This document shows, in pieces, positions 1 to 8,878 of a stretch of DNA of 64,000 nt (positions within the stretch are counted from its first letter, which is position 1; each line of letters opens with the position of its first letter). The DNA comes from Pseudomonadota bacterium (lineage in GTDB: Bacteria > Pseudomonadota > Alphaproteobacteria > Sphingomonadales > Sphingomonadaceae), in the NCBI GenBank assembly GCA_023457895.1, contig JAEXAY010000021.1:62001-126000 (forward strand), read 5' to 3'. The position numbers were made by a program, and so were the translations under genes. Below the pieces are notes generated by a model. The model was given only the letters and a program-made list of their open reading frames with translations, did no database searches and had not been told where the DNA came from.

Positions 1-1043
1 AAGCGCTGCTTGGTGCCTTCAAACACCGATAACGCCGCCGATTTGGCACCTGAATTCAGGGTATTGCCGCTGTCAGTGTCGACGATCCGCGTTGCCTCGA
101 GTGCCTCGCGCAGGTTAGCATGAATGATTGCCCAGGCGTCTGCATAGGCGTCATAAACCGCTACCTGATCGGGGGTCAGGCAATGCTCGAGAATCTCGTA
201 CTCAACTCCGGCGAATGAAAGTGCCCTCGCCGCGTACAATCCGAGTGACTTCAGATCACGGGCGACCAGTTCCATTGCGGCGATACCGCCATCGCGGATG
301 TCTGCGACGAAGCCTTCGCGATTGGCAAAAGCCGTCTCGGGACCCCACAGGCCAAGACGGGTGGCATAGGCGAGATTATTGACGTCGGATGCCCCGGTCG
401 CCGAAGCGTAGAGCACGCGAGCGCGCGGCAGCAGATTCTGGATGCGAACACCGGCAATGCCCTGCTCCGATCCTTTGACCTTACCACGTGAGCCCTCCCC
501 GCCAGCGGCGTTGGCCATCGCATGGGCTTCGTCGAAAACGATGACGCCGTCGAAGTCCTCTCCTGCCCATTCGAGAATTTGCTCGAGCCTAGTCGCGTCG
601 CTGCGGCCCGAGCGCAGTGTCGGATAAGTAACGAAAAGTATGCCCTCGCGCATCCCGATCGGGACACCGAGCTTCCACTGGCCGAGCGGCTGAATGTCGA
701 TGGGAAGGCCACCGAGCGCGCACCAATCGCGGCGGGCATCTTCGAGCAAAGCTTCGTTTTTGGAAATCCAGATGTGGCGCCGTTCACCCCTCACCCACCG
801 GTCGAGGATGCCCTCGGCTAACAACGCCTTTGCGGCTGTGCGCTTGTCGCGCGCTGCAGCTATTCCTAGGTCTGGGTAAGCGCCGAACGAGAGCAACTTC
901 TCCTTGCCCGCGAAGCGGTACTTCATCCGCCACAACTTTGACCCGTTCGGCTGGACGAACAGGAATAAGCCCTCCCCGTCGGCCAGCTTGTAGGCGCGCT
1001 CGCGTGGCTTGGAATTTCGAGCCTGAATCTCCGTGAGAGGCAT
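1..1043 (-). CDS. Chimeric ORF: tyrosine-integrase N-terminus fused to Strawberry-notch-type helicase (partial, runs off left edge)
   Basis: The frame is open from an ATG at 1043 to the window edge. Residues 1 to about 76 read as the N-terminal arm-binding (DUF4102) domain of a P4-type tyrosine integrase: MPLTEIQARNSKPRERAYKL, then LADGEGLFLFV and LLSFGAYPDLGIAAARDKR. From about residue 79 (LDRWVRGERRHIWISKNEA) the protein becomes a Strawberry-notch / SNF2-like helicase-methylase, a family typical of plasmids and integrative elements. It keeps the DEAH box near residues 171-174, followed by AMANAAGGEGSRGKVKGSEQ. The integrase catalytic domain is missing. The switch occurs around LLAEGI with no stop or frameshift, so an in-frame deletion joined two genes of one element (inference). 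Both parts are recognised from family memory, without a database search. The gene lies just downstream of the tRNA-Met 3' end, the usual place for an integrase. Confidence 0.75.
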   Translation of the reverse strand, partial: MPLTEIQARNSKPRERAYKLADGEGLFLFVQPNGSKLWRMKYRFAGKEKLLSFGAYPDLGIAAARDKRTAAKALLAEGILDRWVRGERRHIWISKNEALLEDARRDWCALGGLPIDIQPLGQWKLGVPIGMREGILFVTYPTLRSGRSDATRLEQILEWAGEDFDGVIVFDEAHAMANAAGGEGSRGKVKGSEQGIAGVRIQNLLPRARVLYASATGASDVNNLAYATRLGLWGPETAFANREGFVADIRDGGIAAMELVARDLKSLGLYAARALSFAGVEYEILEHCLTPDQVAVYDAYADAWAIIHANLREALEATRIVDTDSGNTLNSGAKSAALSVFEGTKQR

Positions 1044-1097
1044 TGGGGGTATCGCTCCTTTCCGATACTCCGCGAAAATACCCCCAAAATACCCCCA
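1044..1097. repeat. Three TGGGGGTA-type sites upstream of the integrase fragment (putative integrase arm sites)
   Basis: TGGGGGTA is at 1044-1051, and its complement TACCCCCA is at 1079-1086 and 1090-1097, the last two spaced 11 bp apart. They lie between the tRNA-Met 3' end and the integrase start. Repeats of this kind are common beside P4-type integrases at tRNA attachment sites and are usually read as arm-type integrase/excisionase sites. The repeats are seen directly; the function is inferred. Confidence 0.5.
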
Positions 1098-1221
1098 CAC
1101 CAAATCTGGCTGCATGTGGAAGACCATGGGCGCATGCGGACGCGAATCACCCGCAACCCTCTGCTTTTCTTTCAATTTTTGGAAAAATGCGGAAGCTAGT
1201 GGAAGCTTCCGGATCAAGGAA

Positions 1222-1298
1222 TGGTAGCGGAGGAGGGACTTGAACCCCCGACACGCGGATTATGATTCCGCTGCTCTAACCGGCTGAGCTACTCCGCC
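1222..1298 (-). tRNA. tRNA-Met (anticodon CAT), elongator type
   Basis: Read on the minus strand, the acceptor arm starts GGCGGAG at 1298 and ends CTCCGCT-A with an encoded CCA at 1222-1224; the 1-72 pair is G-U. The D arm (AGCTCAGCCGGTTAGAGC), an anticodon stem GCGGA/TCCGC around the loop ATCATAA, and a T arm with GGTTCAAGTCC are all present. Elongator tRNA-Met is preferred over lysidine-type tRNA-Ile because alphaproteobacterial tRNA-Ile(CAT) normally begins GGGCCC. The 3' end faces the integrase fragment and probably served as an attachment site. Confidence 0.93.
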
Positions 1299-1405
1299 AT
1301 CCGAGCGGCGGCCTATAATGGCGTCCCCCGATGCGGTCAAGCGGCTTGTTTGGCGGTCCGCCGGCTTGCTTGACTGCGTTGCTGTATTATGTCATTAATC
1401 CTCTT

Positions 1406-1753
1406 ATGGCCGACCAGTCCAAACCTGTTTACCAGCGCCTGCGTGATGGCATTGCTGCCGCTATTCTTGATGGAGAATATCGCGATGGCGATATGCTGCC
1501 TTCGGTGCGGGCGCTCGCTGCCGAACAGGGTGCAAATCCCCTCACCGTTGCCAAGGCCTACCAGACTTTTCAGGACGATGGGCTGGTCACGGTACGGCGC
1601 GGCGTCGGCATGTTCGTCGCGGACGGCGCGACCGAGCGGTTGCGCGCGATGATGAAGCAGGATTTTCTTGACAATGTCTGGCCGCCGGTCGCGGCGCAGA
1701 TGAAGCGCGTCGGCATTGACGTGCATAGCCTGATCGAGGCTGAAAAAGTCTGA
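1406..1753 (+). CDS. GntR-family transcriptional regulator, short YtrA-like type
   Basis: A 115-residue protein. The N-terminal winged helix-turn-helix of the GntR family covers about residues 1-70: PVYQRLRDGIAAAILDGEY, then the recognition region LPSVRALAAEQGANPLTVAK and a DDGLVTVRRGVGMFV wing. The C-terminal part is only about 40 residues, as in the YtrA subfamily, whose members often control adjacent ABC transporters. No transporter is adjacent here, so the target is unknown. An upstream in-frame start at 1331 would add 25 residues that do not look like the family; ATG 1406 gives the canonical N-terminus. It converges on prsT with a 36-bp gap. Confidence 0.85.
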   Translation: MADQSKPVYQRLRDGIAAAILDGEYRDGDMLPSVRALAAEQGANPLTVAKAYQTFQDDGLVTVRRGVGMFVADGATERLRAMMKQDFLDNVWPPVAAQMKRVGIDVHSLIEAEKV

Positions 1754-1789
1754 CACTGCCGGCTGTTTCGGAGCGTATCATCCAGGTCG

Positions 1790-3751
1790 TCAGCTGTCTC
1801 CTCCCGAATTGCTGATATTCTGATCAGCCCGTGCTCTCGTCAGCTTTCGCCGATAATCCCCGTTATCCGGGGCCAGCGCGACGGCCTTTTCCAGCAGTTC
1901 GATACTCGCCCGATGGTGGCCGTCAAGCCGGGACAAGCTCCAGCCGAGATTGGCGGTAATCGCGGCATTGGCCGGCTGGATCGCATAAGCGTGGCGGAAA
2001 TAGGTGCTGGCCCGTTCCGCATCTCCCGCGGCCAGCCATGCACGCCCCAGTTCGTTCATGAGGAGCGCATCACGATTGCCAGTCCGCGCGCGCACCATTT
2101 CCAGCGCCGCAATCGCGCGATCCCAATCACCGCGCTGCAGATAAAGGGACGCGAGTATCCGGGTTGCCGGCACATTTTCCGGATTACGTACGATAAACTG
2201 GCCGAGCGTTGCCAGCGCCGCCGCATCGTCTCCGAGCCTGCTCCACGAATCGGCAAGCCGCAACGCGGCGGCTTCACCAAATCGCAAGCCCGCCGCGCGC
2301 CGATAAGCCGCGGCCGCCTGCACCGGACGGCGCGCGGCGCGTTCGGTATCGCCCACCAGTATATGGGCATCCGGAACGCCCGGGCTGGCCTGTTGCAGCC
2401 TCTGGGCAGCACCGAGCGCGGTCACGGCGCGCCCAGCATCCAGTTCAAGGCGGATATAAGGGATCACCGCGCGCGCGTTGAGCGGATTGCGGGCGGCATC
2501 GGCAGCGAGCAGCACCGGATCGGCGGTGGGTGAAATGGCGCCAGCATCGCCTTGACGGAACCGGCTTGCGCGCGTCAGCAGCGCTATTTCCTCCGGGGGC
2601 CTCGCCTGATCTGCTGCCGCCGCGGCCGCGAGCATGATCGGCCAGCTGCCTGCATCAGGTCGCGACTGGACAGGCAGCACCGCGCGCCAGGCATCGTCGG
2701 CGTCGCCGGCATTGAGCGATGACAAGGCAAGCAGACGGCGGGCCGTAAAATTATCGGGCTGCTGATCGAGCAGGCGGCTGGCGTGACTGGCAGCAAGATT
2801 ATGGTTACCCAGCTCTTCCTCCACGACCGCGCTGACCAGCAGGAACGCAGGCAGGTCGTGCAGCGGATCGCCGATCCGGAACAGGATGCGCTGGGCAAGA
2901 TCATAATGTTCCGCGCGCGCGGCGAGGGTCGCCTGAAGCAGCAGGGCGCGCGCGTTTCCCGCATTAAGAGCAAGTACGCGCCGGGTGATCCGCAGCATGT
3001 CATGATAGCGCCCCGCATCGCCCAGCGTCGCGGCATATTCTATCAGCGCATCGATATGGTCCGGTTTCGCCTTGATCACGCGTTCATACCAGCCGAGCGA
3101 CGGGAGCAGTCCATCCTTTTCCCGCACCAGCATCGCCTTGACGAGCACCGCATCCATATTGTCCCGGTTGAGCTGGAGCGCGAGGTCGATCGCACCGGCC
3201 GCTCCGCCGATATCGGCGTTGGCATGACGGAAGCGCGCGATGTCGGCCCAGAGCTGGCTATTGTTGCGATCGAGCCGGATCGCCTCGTCAAAGGCATCGC
3301 GGGACGGATTGAATTGGCCAAGCTCAAGATGGGCATTGCCCGCGATACGGGCCGCGTAGGCCCGATTGCGATCCGGAATCGGACCGTCGCGCAGTTCTGT
3401 CAGCGCGCGCGCCGGTTCGCCTTGCAGCAGAGCGGCATGGGCCATCGCAACACGGGTGGCATCTGCCGAAAGGCCAAGGTCCCGCGCCTGACGCACCTCC
3501 GCTTCCGCGCCCAAACCATTGCCGAGAGCGAGCATTATCCGGGCGAGAGCCATACGCGCGTCGGGCCACCCCGGATCCGCCGCAACGGCCCTCGCGAGTT
3601 CCGCGCTAGCCGCCTGCAAATTGCCCGCGCGTTCATAGGCAAGGCCATATTTGAGCGCTGCCTGCGCTTCTGCCCGGTCGTTCGCAGCCCATAGCAACGC
3701 TGGCGCGAGCAGCAGCACTGCACCAGCGAACCAGTTGAGCGGGCGCTTCAT
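1790..3751 (-). CDS. prsT: TPR-repeat protein of the XrtA/PEP-CTERM-associated EPS system, PrsT-like
   Basis: A 653-residue exported protein. The ATG at 3751 gives MKRPLNWFAGAVLLLAPALL, a clear signal peptide ending near WAANDRAEA, followed by many tetratricopeptide repeats (for example GLAYERAGNLQAASAELARA and ANLGWSLSRLDG). A frame extension to 3877 would overlap prsR and destroy the signal peptide, so it is rejected. Known PrsT proteins are larger TPR lipoproteins encoded with PrsK and PrsR; this one shows no lipobox cysteine and is shorter. It is the last gene of the operon, 19 bp after prsR. Its role is probably periplasmic scaffolding in exopolysaccharide export or PEP-CTERM protein handling. 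Assignment rests on context plus TPR architecture. Confidence 0.75.
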   Translation of the reverse strand: MKRPLNWFAGAVLLLAPALLWAANDRAEAQAALKYGLAYERAGNLQAASAELARAVAADPGWPDARMALARIMLALGNGLGAEAEVRQARDLGLSADATRVAMAHAALLQGEPARALTELRDGPIPDRNRAYAARIAGNAHLELGQFNPSRDAFDEAIRLDRNNSQLWADIARFRHANADIGGAAGAIDLALQLNRDNMDAVLVKAMLVREKDGLLPSLGWYERVIKAKPDHIDALIEYAATLGDAGRYHDMLRITRRVLALNAGNARALLLQATLAARAEHYDLAQRILFRIGDPLHDLPAFLLVSAVVEEELGNHNLAASHASRLLDQQPDNFTARRLLALSSLNAGDADDAWRAVLPVQSRPDAGSWPIMLAAAAAADQARPPEEIALLTRASRFRQGDAGAISPTADPVLLAADAARNPLNARAVIPYIRLELDAGRAVTALGAAQRLQQASPGVPDAHILVGDTERAARRPVQAAAAYRRAAGLRFGEAAALRLADSWSRLGDDAAALATLGQFIVRNPENVPATRILASLYLQRGDWDRAIAALEMVRARTGNRDALLMNELGRAWLAAGDAERASTYFRHAYAIQPANAAITANLGWSLSRLDGHHRASIELLEKAVALAPDNGDYRRKLTRARADQNISNSGGDS

Positions 3752-3770
3752 CCCCTGCCGGTGGCTAACA

Positions 3771-5147
3771 TCAAGCCTGCAGATCATATTGTTTGAGGAG
3801 ATCGTAAAGCGTCGGACGGCTGATGCCCAATAATTTGGCGGCGCCAGAGATGTTGCCCTCAGTGCGTGCCAGTGCACGGCGGATGGCCTTGCGGTCGGCG
3901 ATCTCGCGCACCGCCTTCAGGTTTAGCGCATCGCCGCCACCCTCCTCATCTTCGCCGAGATCGAGATTTTCGGCCGTCACCAGCCTGCCATCGGCCATGA
4001 TGACGGCGCGCTTGATCCGGTTTTCCAGTTCACGCACATTACCTGGCCAGGGATAGGCATCGATCACCGCCAACGCGTCGGGCGCGAGACCCTTGACCTG
4101 CGGGTTCATCTCGGGCGCGAAACGCTGGATGAAATGCCGCGCCAGCAATCCGGCGTCACCCGGCCGTTCGGCCAGCGTCGGGATTTTGACGACAATCTCG
4201 GCAAAGCGGTAATAAAGATCCTCGCGAAACGTACCTTCAGCGATCATCACGTCGAGATCGCGGTGCGTCGCGCACACGACGCGCGTATTGACGGCGATCG
4301 GCTTGCGGCCGCCAATCCGTTCGATCACCCGCTCCTGCAGGAAGCGCAGCAGCTTGACCTGGAGCGGCAGCGGAATGTCGCCCACTTCGTCGAGAAACAA
4401 CGTGCCGCCATGCGCCAGCTCGATCTTGCCCTCGGTGGTCTTGACCGCTCCGGTGAAGGCGCCCTTTTCATGCCCGAACAATTCGCTTTCGAGCAAGTTT
4501 TCAGGGATCGCGGCACAGTTGATCGCGACAAAGGCGCCGTCACGGCGATTGCTCGTTTCGTGAAGGCCACGCGCCAGCAACTCCTTGCCGGTTCCGCTCG
4601 CGCCAAGCAGCATGACGGAGACATCGGTCGTTGCGACACGTTCGATGGTGCGCGCGACCTTCAGCATTTCGGGCGCTGCGGTAATCATGCGTCCGAGCAC
4701 CTTGTCCGATCCCGCCGACACGTTGGCAAGACGCGCGTTTTCAATCTCGAGCGCGCGGACATGGAAAGCGCGGCGGACAATCAGGCCAAGCTCATCAATA
4801 TCGATCGGCTTCTGGTAAAAATCATAAGCGCCGCTCGCGATCGCTCGCAACGCGCTTTCACGCGCGCCATGTCCCGACGCGACCACGACTTTGGTGTCGG
4901 GCTTGAGCGCCAGAATTTCCTCCAGCGTACGGAAGCCCTCGCTCACTCCGTCCGGATCGGGCGGAAGGCCAAGGTCGAGGGTGACGACATCGGGCTCCTC
5001 GGCGCGTAGCAGATTGATCGCTTCCTCGCGCGTACCCGCGGTGAAGATGCGGTAATCCTCATAGGCCCAGCGCAGCTGCTTCTGGAGCCCCGGATCATCC
5101 TCGACGATCAGCAATTTGGGAAGATCGGTACTGGCTTGGCTGGTCAT
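3771..5147 (-). CDS. prsR: Sigma-54-dependent response regulator PrsR (NtrC family)
   Basis: 458 residues. A receiver domain covers about 10-130, with phosphoacceptor Asp58 (VVTLDLGLPPDPDG) and conserved Lys113 (YQKP). A AAA+ domain follows, with Walker A GASGTGKE at 182-189, the sigma-54 contact loop GAFTGA at 229-234 and Walker B GGTLFLDE at 247-254. A Fis-type helix-turn-helix ends the protein (GNISGAAKLLGISRPTLYDL). The presence of GAFTGA means it can activate sigma-54 promoters. In PEP-CTERM/XrtA systems this regulator, with PrsK, switches on EPS and PEP-CTERM genes. It overlaps the prsK stop by 4 bp (ATGA). It is the only sigma-54 activator in the window and a natural candidate to drive the promoters near 18.99 and 19.27 kb (inference). 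Confidence 0.92.
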   Translation of the reverse strand: MTSQASTDLPKLLIVEDDPGLQKQLRWAYEDYRIFTAGTREEAINLLRAEEPDVVTLDLGLPPDPDGVSEGFRTLEEILALKPDTKVVVASGHGARESALRAIASGAYDFYQKPIDIDELGLIVRRAFHVRALEIENARLANVSAGSDKVLGRMITAAPEMLKVARTIERVATTDVSVMLLGASGTGKELLARGLHETSNRRDGAFVAINCAAIPENLLESELFGHEKGAFTGAVKTTEGKIELAHGGTLFLDEVGDIPLPLQVKLLRFLQERVIERIGGRKPIAVNTRVVCATHRDLDVMIAEGTFREDLYYRFAEIVVKIPTLAERPGDAGLLARHFIQRFAPEMNPQVKGLAPDALAVIDAYPWPGNVRELENRIKRAVIMADGRLVTAENLDLGEDEEGGGDALNLKAVREIADRKAIRRALARTEGNISGAAKLLGISRPTLYDLLKQYDLQA

Positions 5148-7270
5148 GCGGCGTCCTGCTTATCCATGGAGATTGCAACAGATGGCTCCGACCGCGGCGG
5201 AAGATTGGCGAGCGGCAGGATCAGCCGAAACAGGCTGCCCTCCCCTTCGCGACTCTCCACGGCAAGCCGCCCGCCCATAGCCTGGGCCAGCGACCGCGCC
5301 TCATAAACGCCGATGCCAAAGCCGCCTTCCTTGGTCGACAAGAAGGGCTTGAACAGTTTGTTGCGAATGAAATCCGGCGACATGCCGGACCCGCGGTCCA
5401 TGACCTCGATCAAAGCCTCGCCCCCTTCCGTGCGTAATATGATCTGGATGGGTTCGGTCGGCGGACTGGCATCGATCGCATTCTGGACAAGATGAATCAG
5501 GATTTGCTCGACCCGGTTGGGATCGGCCAGCGCGATGACATTCGCGTCGGCCCCGACAATGATCGGATGGCTGGCCCTTTTCGTCCGGCTCACCTCGTCG
5601 ATGATGTCCTTGAGCGCCACCGGGTGCGGATCTTCAAGGCGGCCCTTGTTATGTTGCGACAGCCGCGCGAGCAGATCGTTCATGCGCCCGACGGAAAATT
5701 GCAGCGTCTCGATCATGTCGGCGCGAAATTCGGGATTGTCGGCATGGCGTTCGGCGTTGCGCGCTACAAGGCTGAGCTGGCTCACCAGATTTTTGACGTC
5801 GTGGATGATGAAGGCGAAACGGCGGTTGAATTCTTCAAAACGCCGCGCCTCGGACAGTGCTTCCTGTCCCTGCGCCTCGGCTAGATAGCTCGCGACCTGC
5901 CGCCCGACGATCCGCAACAGGTCCAGATCCTCCCAGTCGAGGGTGCGGTCGATCGGCGGCCGTTCCAGCAGCACAAGCCCTGCGAGGCGGTCAAAATGAA
6001 GCAGCGGGACACCGACCCACACACGTGGATCTTCCATCATCCATTGCGGCATCAGCGCATGTTCGGAATCTCCCTCCCCTTGCTTGCGCAGGCCATCAAA
6101 GTCGATGATCCGTGCCGTATCCTGCAAATAGAGATAAGTTCTGAGGCCGGCGGCGATCGGTGGGACATCGATGCCTTGCGCGTTCCACCGGCTTTCGACC
6201 ACCAGCGACCCGCTGTCATCGGGGAGCAGCAACAGGCCACCCGGAGATTCCGTGATATCCGCCACCGCCTTGATTACGCGCGCGTGAAACGGATCGGAAT
6301 CAAGGCCGGGCTTGCCTATCGTCTGGGTAAACCGCATCCACTCGTTGCGGTAGTCATAGCGGTGCTGGAAGAAATGCTTGTTGACCTGCACCCGCATCAG
6401 CGAGCGGAACCGTGCTGACGGCAGCAACACCAATGCCGCCCCAAAAGCAATTGCCAGAAAAGCCTTTTGCGCGATATCGCCATAATTGCCACCCGCAATG
6501 CGCAGCGCGGCCGCAATCAGGACCATCGTAATCAGATAGGCGCCGATCGCCATAAGCGACAAGGTCTGGAAGGTGACGGTGCGCGACAGACGGATGCGTC
6601 CCTGCCCCCGCTTCAGCAGCGATGTGGCAAACACCGGGATCAGCAACATACTGAGCAGTGGGCGCAATTCTATCAGCGCTCGCGCAGGTTCTCCTGCGAG
6701 ATAGGTGATGGTGTAGAGGTTGAGATCATAGCCCCACATCGCCGCCAGCGCCGCCATATAGGGGGCGATGAAGGAGCGGGAATCGGGCGCCGCGACCGTG
6801 TAAAGATTGTGCACCAGCACAAGAGAACCAATGACCATGATCATCTGGAGGATCAGTCGGCTGGCGCCGACCAGGTCTGGCCGGGCAATGACGATCAGTT
6901 GATGCTGGACTGAAAAATCGAGGATGGCAGTCAGCAGCGCAACTAGTCCGACCGTTGCATAAATGAGCAGCAGGCCATGCGAGCGGTCATGCGTTCCCGC
7001 CTGACGCAGCAACACATACATGAAGCCGAGCCACACGGCATTGCGGATATTTTCCAGCATCACCGCTTCATTGCTGCTCGCGCCGAACAGGGCCGACAGG
7101 CCGAGCCACACCGATGTGACGAACAAGGCGAGCGCAAGCACCTGACGATGCGACGTAGCGGCGCGCAGCGGCTGCAACACCCAGACCGCCAGCGCGAAAA
7201 AGCCCCCGCCGGAGAGCATGGCGCCCCAGCGGGCAACCTCATCGAGCGCGCTGTTATAACCGGCACCCAT
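5144..7270 (-). CDS. prsK: Membrane sensor histidine kinase PrsK
   Basis: 708 residues from the ATG at 7270, which forms a TGATG stop/start overlap with the sugar transferase gene; an alternative ATG at 7291 lies inside that gene. The first 300 or so residues hold a series of hydrophobic segments. A GAF-like sensor region follows (about 305-470), then a PrsK-type H-box FAFIIHDVKNLVSQL with the histidine near residue 488. The HATPase domain has an N-box QNAIDASPP, G1 DRGSGMS and G2 GGFGIGVYEA. This matches the PEP-CTERM-associated kinase family whose partner is PrsR, encoded immediately downstream with a 4-bp overlap. The signal sensed is unknown. Confidence 0.9.
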   Translation of the reverse strand: MGAGYNSALDEVARWGAMLSGGGFFALAVWVLQPLRAATSHRQVLALALFVTSVWLGLSALFGASSNEAVMLENIRNAVWLGFMYVLLRQAGTHDRSHGLLLIYATVGLVALLTAILDFSVQHQLIVIARPDLVGASRLILQMIMVIGSLVLVHNLYTVAAPDSRSFIAPYMAALAAMWGYDLNLYTITYLAGEPARALIELRPLLSMLLIPVFATSLLKRGQGRIRLSRTVTFQTLSLMAIGAYLITMVLIAAALRIAGGNYGDIAQKAFLAIAFGAALVLLPSARFRSLMRVQVNKHFFQHRYDYRNEWMRFTQTIGKPGLDSDPFHARVIKAVADITESPGGLLLLPDDSGSLVVESRWNAQGIDVPPIAAGLRTYLYLQDTARIIDFDGLRKQGEGDSEHALMPQWMMEDPRVWVGVPLLHFDRLAGLVLLERPPIDRTLDWEDLDLLRIVGRQVASYLAEAQGQEALSEARRFEEFNRRFAFIIHDVKNLVSQLSLVARNAERHADNPEFRADMIETLQFSVGRMNDLLARLSQHNKGRLEDPHPVALKDIIDEVSRTKRASHPIIVGADANVIALADPNRVEQILIHLVQNAIDASPPTEPIQIILRTEGGEALIEVMDRGSGMSPDFIRNKLFKPFLSTKEGGFGIGVYEARSLAQAMGGRLAVESREGEGSLFRLILPLANLPPRSEPSVAISMDKQDAA

Positions 7271-8658
7271 CAGCGCGCCCCGTCGGGCCACAGCAGAACG
7301 CGCAGCGTCTGCATCAGGATCAGCAGATCGAGAAAAAGCGTGTAATTTTTGGCGTAGTAAAGATCATATTCGAGCTTCTGCCGGGCATCGTCGATCGAAG
7401 CGCCATAAGGGTAATTGATCTGCGCCCATCCGGTCAGGCCAGGCTTCACCATATGCCGTTCGGCATAATAGGGAATCTGCTGTTCCAGTTCGGCAACGAA
7501 TTCAGGCCGTTCAGGACGCGGGCCAACAAAGCTCATCTCTCCTTTGAGGACACACCATAGCTGTGGCAATTCATCGATCCGGAGTTTGCGAATGAGTTGC
7601 CCGACCCGGGTCACGCGCGGATCGCCTTTCGATGCCCAGATCGCCTTTCCGCCCGCTTCCGCATCCTGCCGCATCGAGCGGATCTTGATGATATTATAGG
7701 GCTGGCGATAGAGTCCAACGCGCTGCTGCCGGTAGAATGCCGGCCCGGGGCTGTCGAGTTTGACGATGATCGCAAAGAGGATAATCAGCGGAAAGGTGAG
7801 CAGCAGCACCGCAAGGCTCGCCGCGATATCGAACATGCGTTTCGCCGCCGTCGAAAGCCGCCGCCCGGCGGTGAAACCATCGGAAAAAATAAACCAGCTG
7901 GGATTGACGGTATCGAGATCGACCCGCCCTGTCTCGCGTTCGAGAAAGCTCGAAATATCGTTGACATGGACACCCGTTGTCTTGATCCGCAAAAGGTCGG
8001 CGAGCGGCAGCGAGCCCCGCCGCTCCTCGAGCGCCAGCACGACCTCCGTCGCACCCAGCTTCACCACATGATCCGCGAGGCTTTCGATATTGGTACGGCG
8101 GATCGCTTCGGGCACCACCGGGGGAGCTTCACTCATCGCAATGAAGCCGACGGCCGAAAAACCGCTGGTCTTGCGATTTGACAGCTCAAGGATACGGTTT
8201 GCCCGCTTGCCTGCTCCGAGGACAACGATCCGGCGGCGGAAGGCTTCGCCGCCAAGCAACCGGCCGAGCAGAACACGCACCGCCAGCAGCGCAATGATGG
8301 CGAAGGCCATCGCGTAAAGCGAATTGGAGCGCCACAAGGTCGAGCCCGGCAAGATGAAGTTCATCACTGAAAGGAAGATCACGCCCAAGGAAACGGCGGT
8401 CAGCAACCGGGCCGTGGCAAAGCGTATCGATTGCAACGCCTCGACACCGTAAACGCCGACTGAAATCATCGCGAGTTGGAGCGCCAGCGCGAAACTCAAT
8501 AACGGCGCCATACGTCCGGTCACCGGTCCAACGTCCATACCGATCTGCTTGGCGCGCACATTCCACGCCAGTTCTCCGGCACCAAGCAGGGCCAGAAAAT
8601 CCAGTATCATCATCAGCAGCACGGCGTGCGGAATATAATGTTTGAACAACCGGATCAT
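7270..8658 (-). CDS. Initiating sugar transferase of EPS synthesis, EpsB/TIGR03013-type
   Basis: 462 residues. The N-terminal half has several transmembrane helices and a CoA-binding-like Rossmann segment (VVLGAGKRANRILEL). The C-terminal half is a bacterial sugar transferase domain: KRMFDIAASLAVLLLTFPLI, FYRQQRVGLY, KIRSMRQDAEAGG, DELPQLWCVLKGEMSFVGPRP and VKPGLTGWAQINY. Enzymes of this type transfer a sugar-1-phosphate to undecaprenyl phosphate at the membrane, the first step of repeat-unit assembly. The ATG at 8658 (MIRLFKHYIPHAVL) is chosen over 8706, which adds charged residues atypical of the family. It heads the prsK-prsR-prsT operon. The exosortase XrtA itself is not in the window. 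Confidence 0.9.
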   Translation of the reverse strand: MIRLFKHYIPHAVLLMMILDFLALLGAGELAWNVRAKQIGMDVGPVTGRMAPLLSFALALQLAMISVGVYGVEALQSIRFATARLLTAVSLGVIFLSVMNFILPGSTLWRSNSLYAMAFAIIALLAVRVLLGRLLGGEAFRRRIVVLGAGKRANRILELSNRKTSGFSAVGFIAMSEAPPVVPEAIRRTNIESLADHVVKLGATEVVLALEERRGSLPLADLLRIKTTGVHVNDISSFLERETGRVDLDTVNPSWFIFSDGFTAGRRLSTAAKRMFDIAASLAVLLLTFPLIILFAIIVKLDSPGPAFYRQQRVGLYRQPYNIIKIRSMRQDAEAGGKAIWASKGDPRVTRVGQLIRKLRIDELPQLWCVLKGEMSFVGPRPERPEFVAELEQQIPYYAERHMVKPGLTGWAQINYPYGASIDDARQKLEYDLYYAKNYTLFLDLLILMQTLRVLLWPDGAR

Positions 8659-8806
8659 GAAATGCCCGCCCGACTCCCGTTGGCGTAAAATCGATTCTTT
8701 GCGCAATCCTTAGCGTAAAGATATCCGACAGTGGTGAAGTGTCGGTTAATTTTACAACGAGTTCAAGAGCGCTCGTATAAATCGGCGGAGAAATCGGTCA
8801 GGTCAT

Positions 8807-8837
8807 AAAAAAAAGGGGCGGTGTCATGCACCACCCC
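8807..8837 (-). terminator. Rho-independent terminator
   Basis: On the minus strand, GGGGTGGTG and CACCGCCCC form a 9-bp stem around a 5-nt loop, followed directly by eight T residues. It lies 42 bp beyond the stop of the 8879-9169 gene and ends that transcript. Confidence 0.9.
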
Positions 8838-8878
8838 TATGCGCCGGGAAAGCCGATTAGACTTATATTTGGCGTTTT

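Noticed and set aside
8680..8745. Sigma-54 promoter for the sugar transferase operon (GG-N10-GC on the minus strand)
   Set aside because: Only the GG and GC dinucleotides match; the surrounding TGGCAC and TTGC bases are absent.
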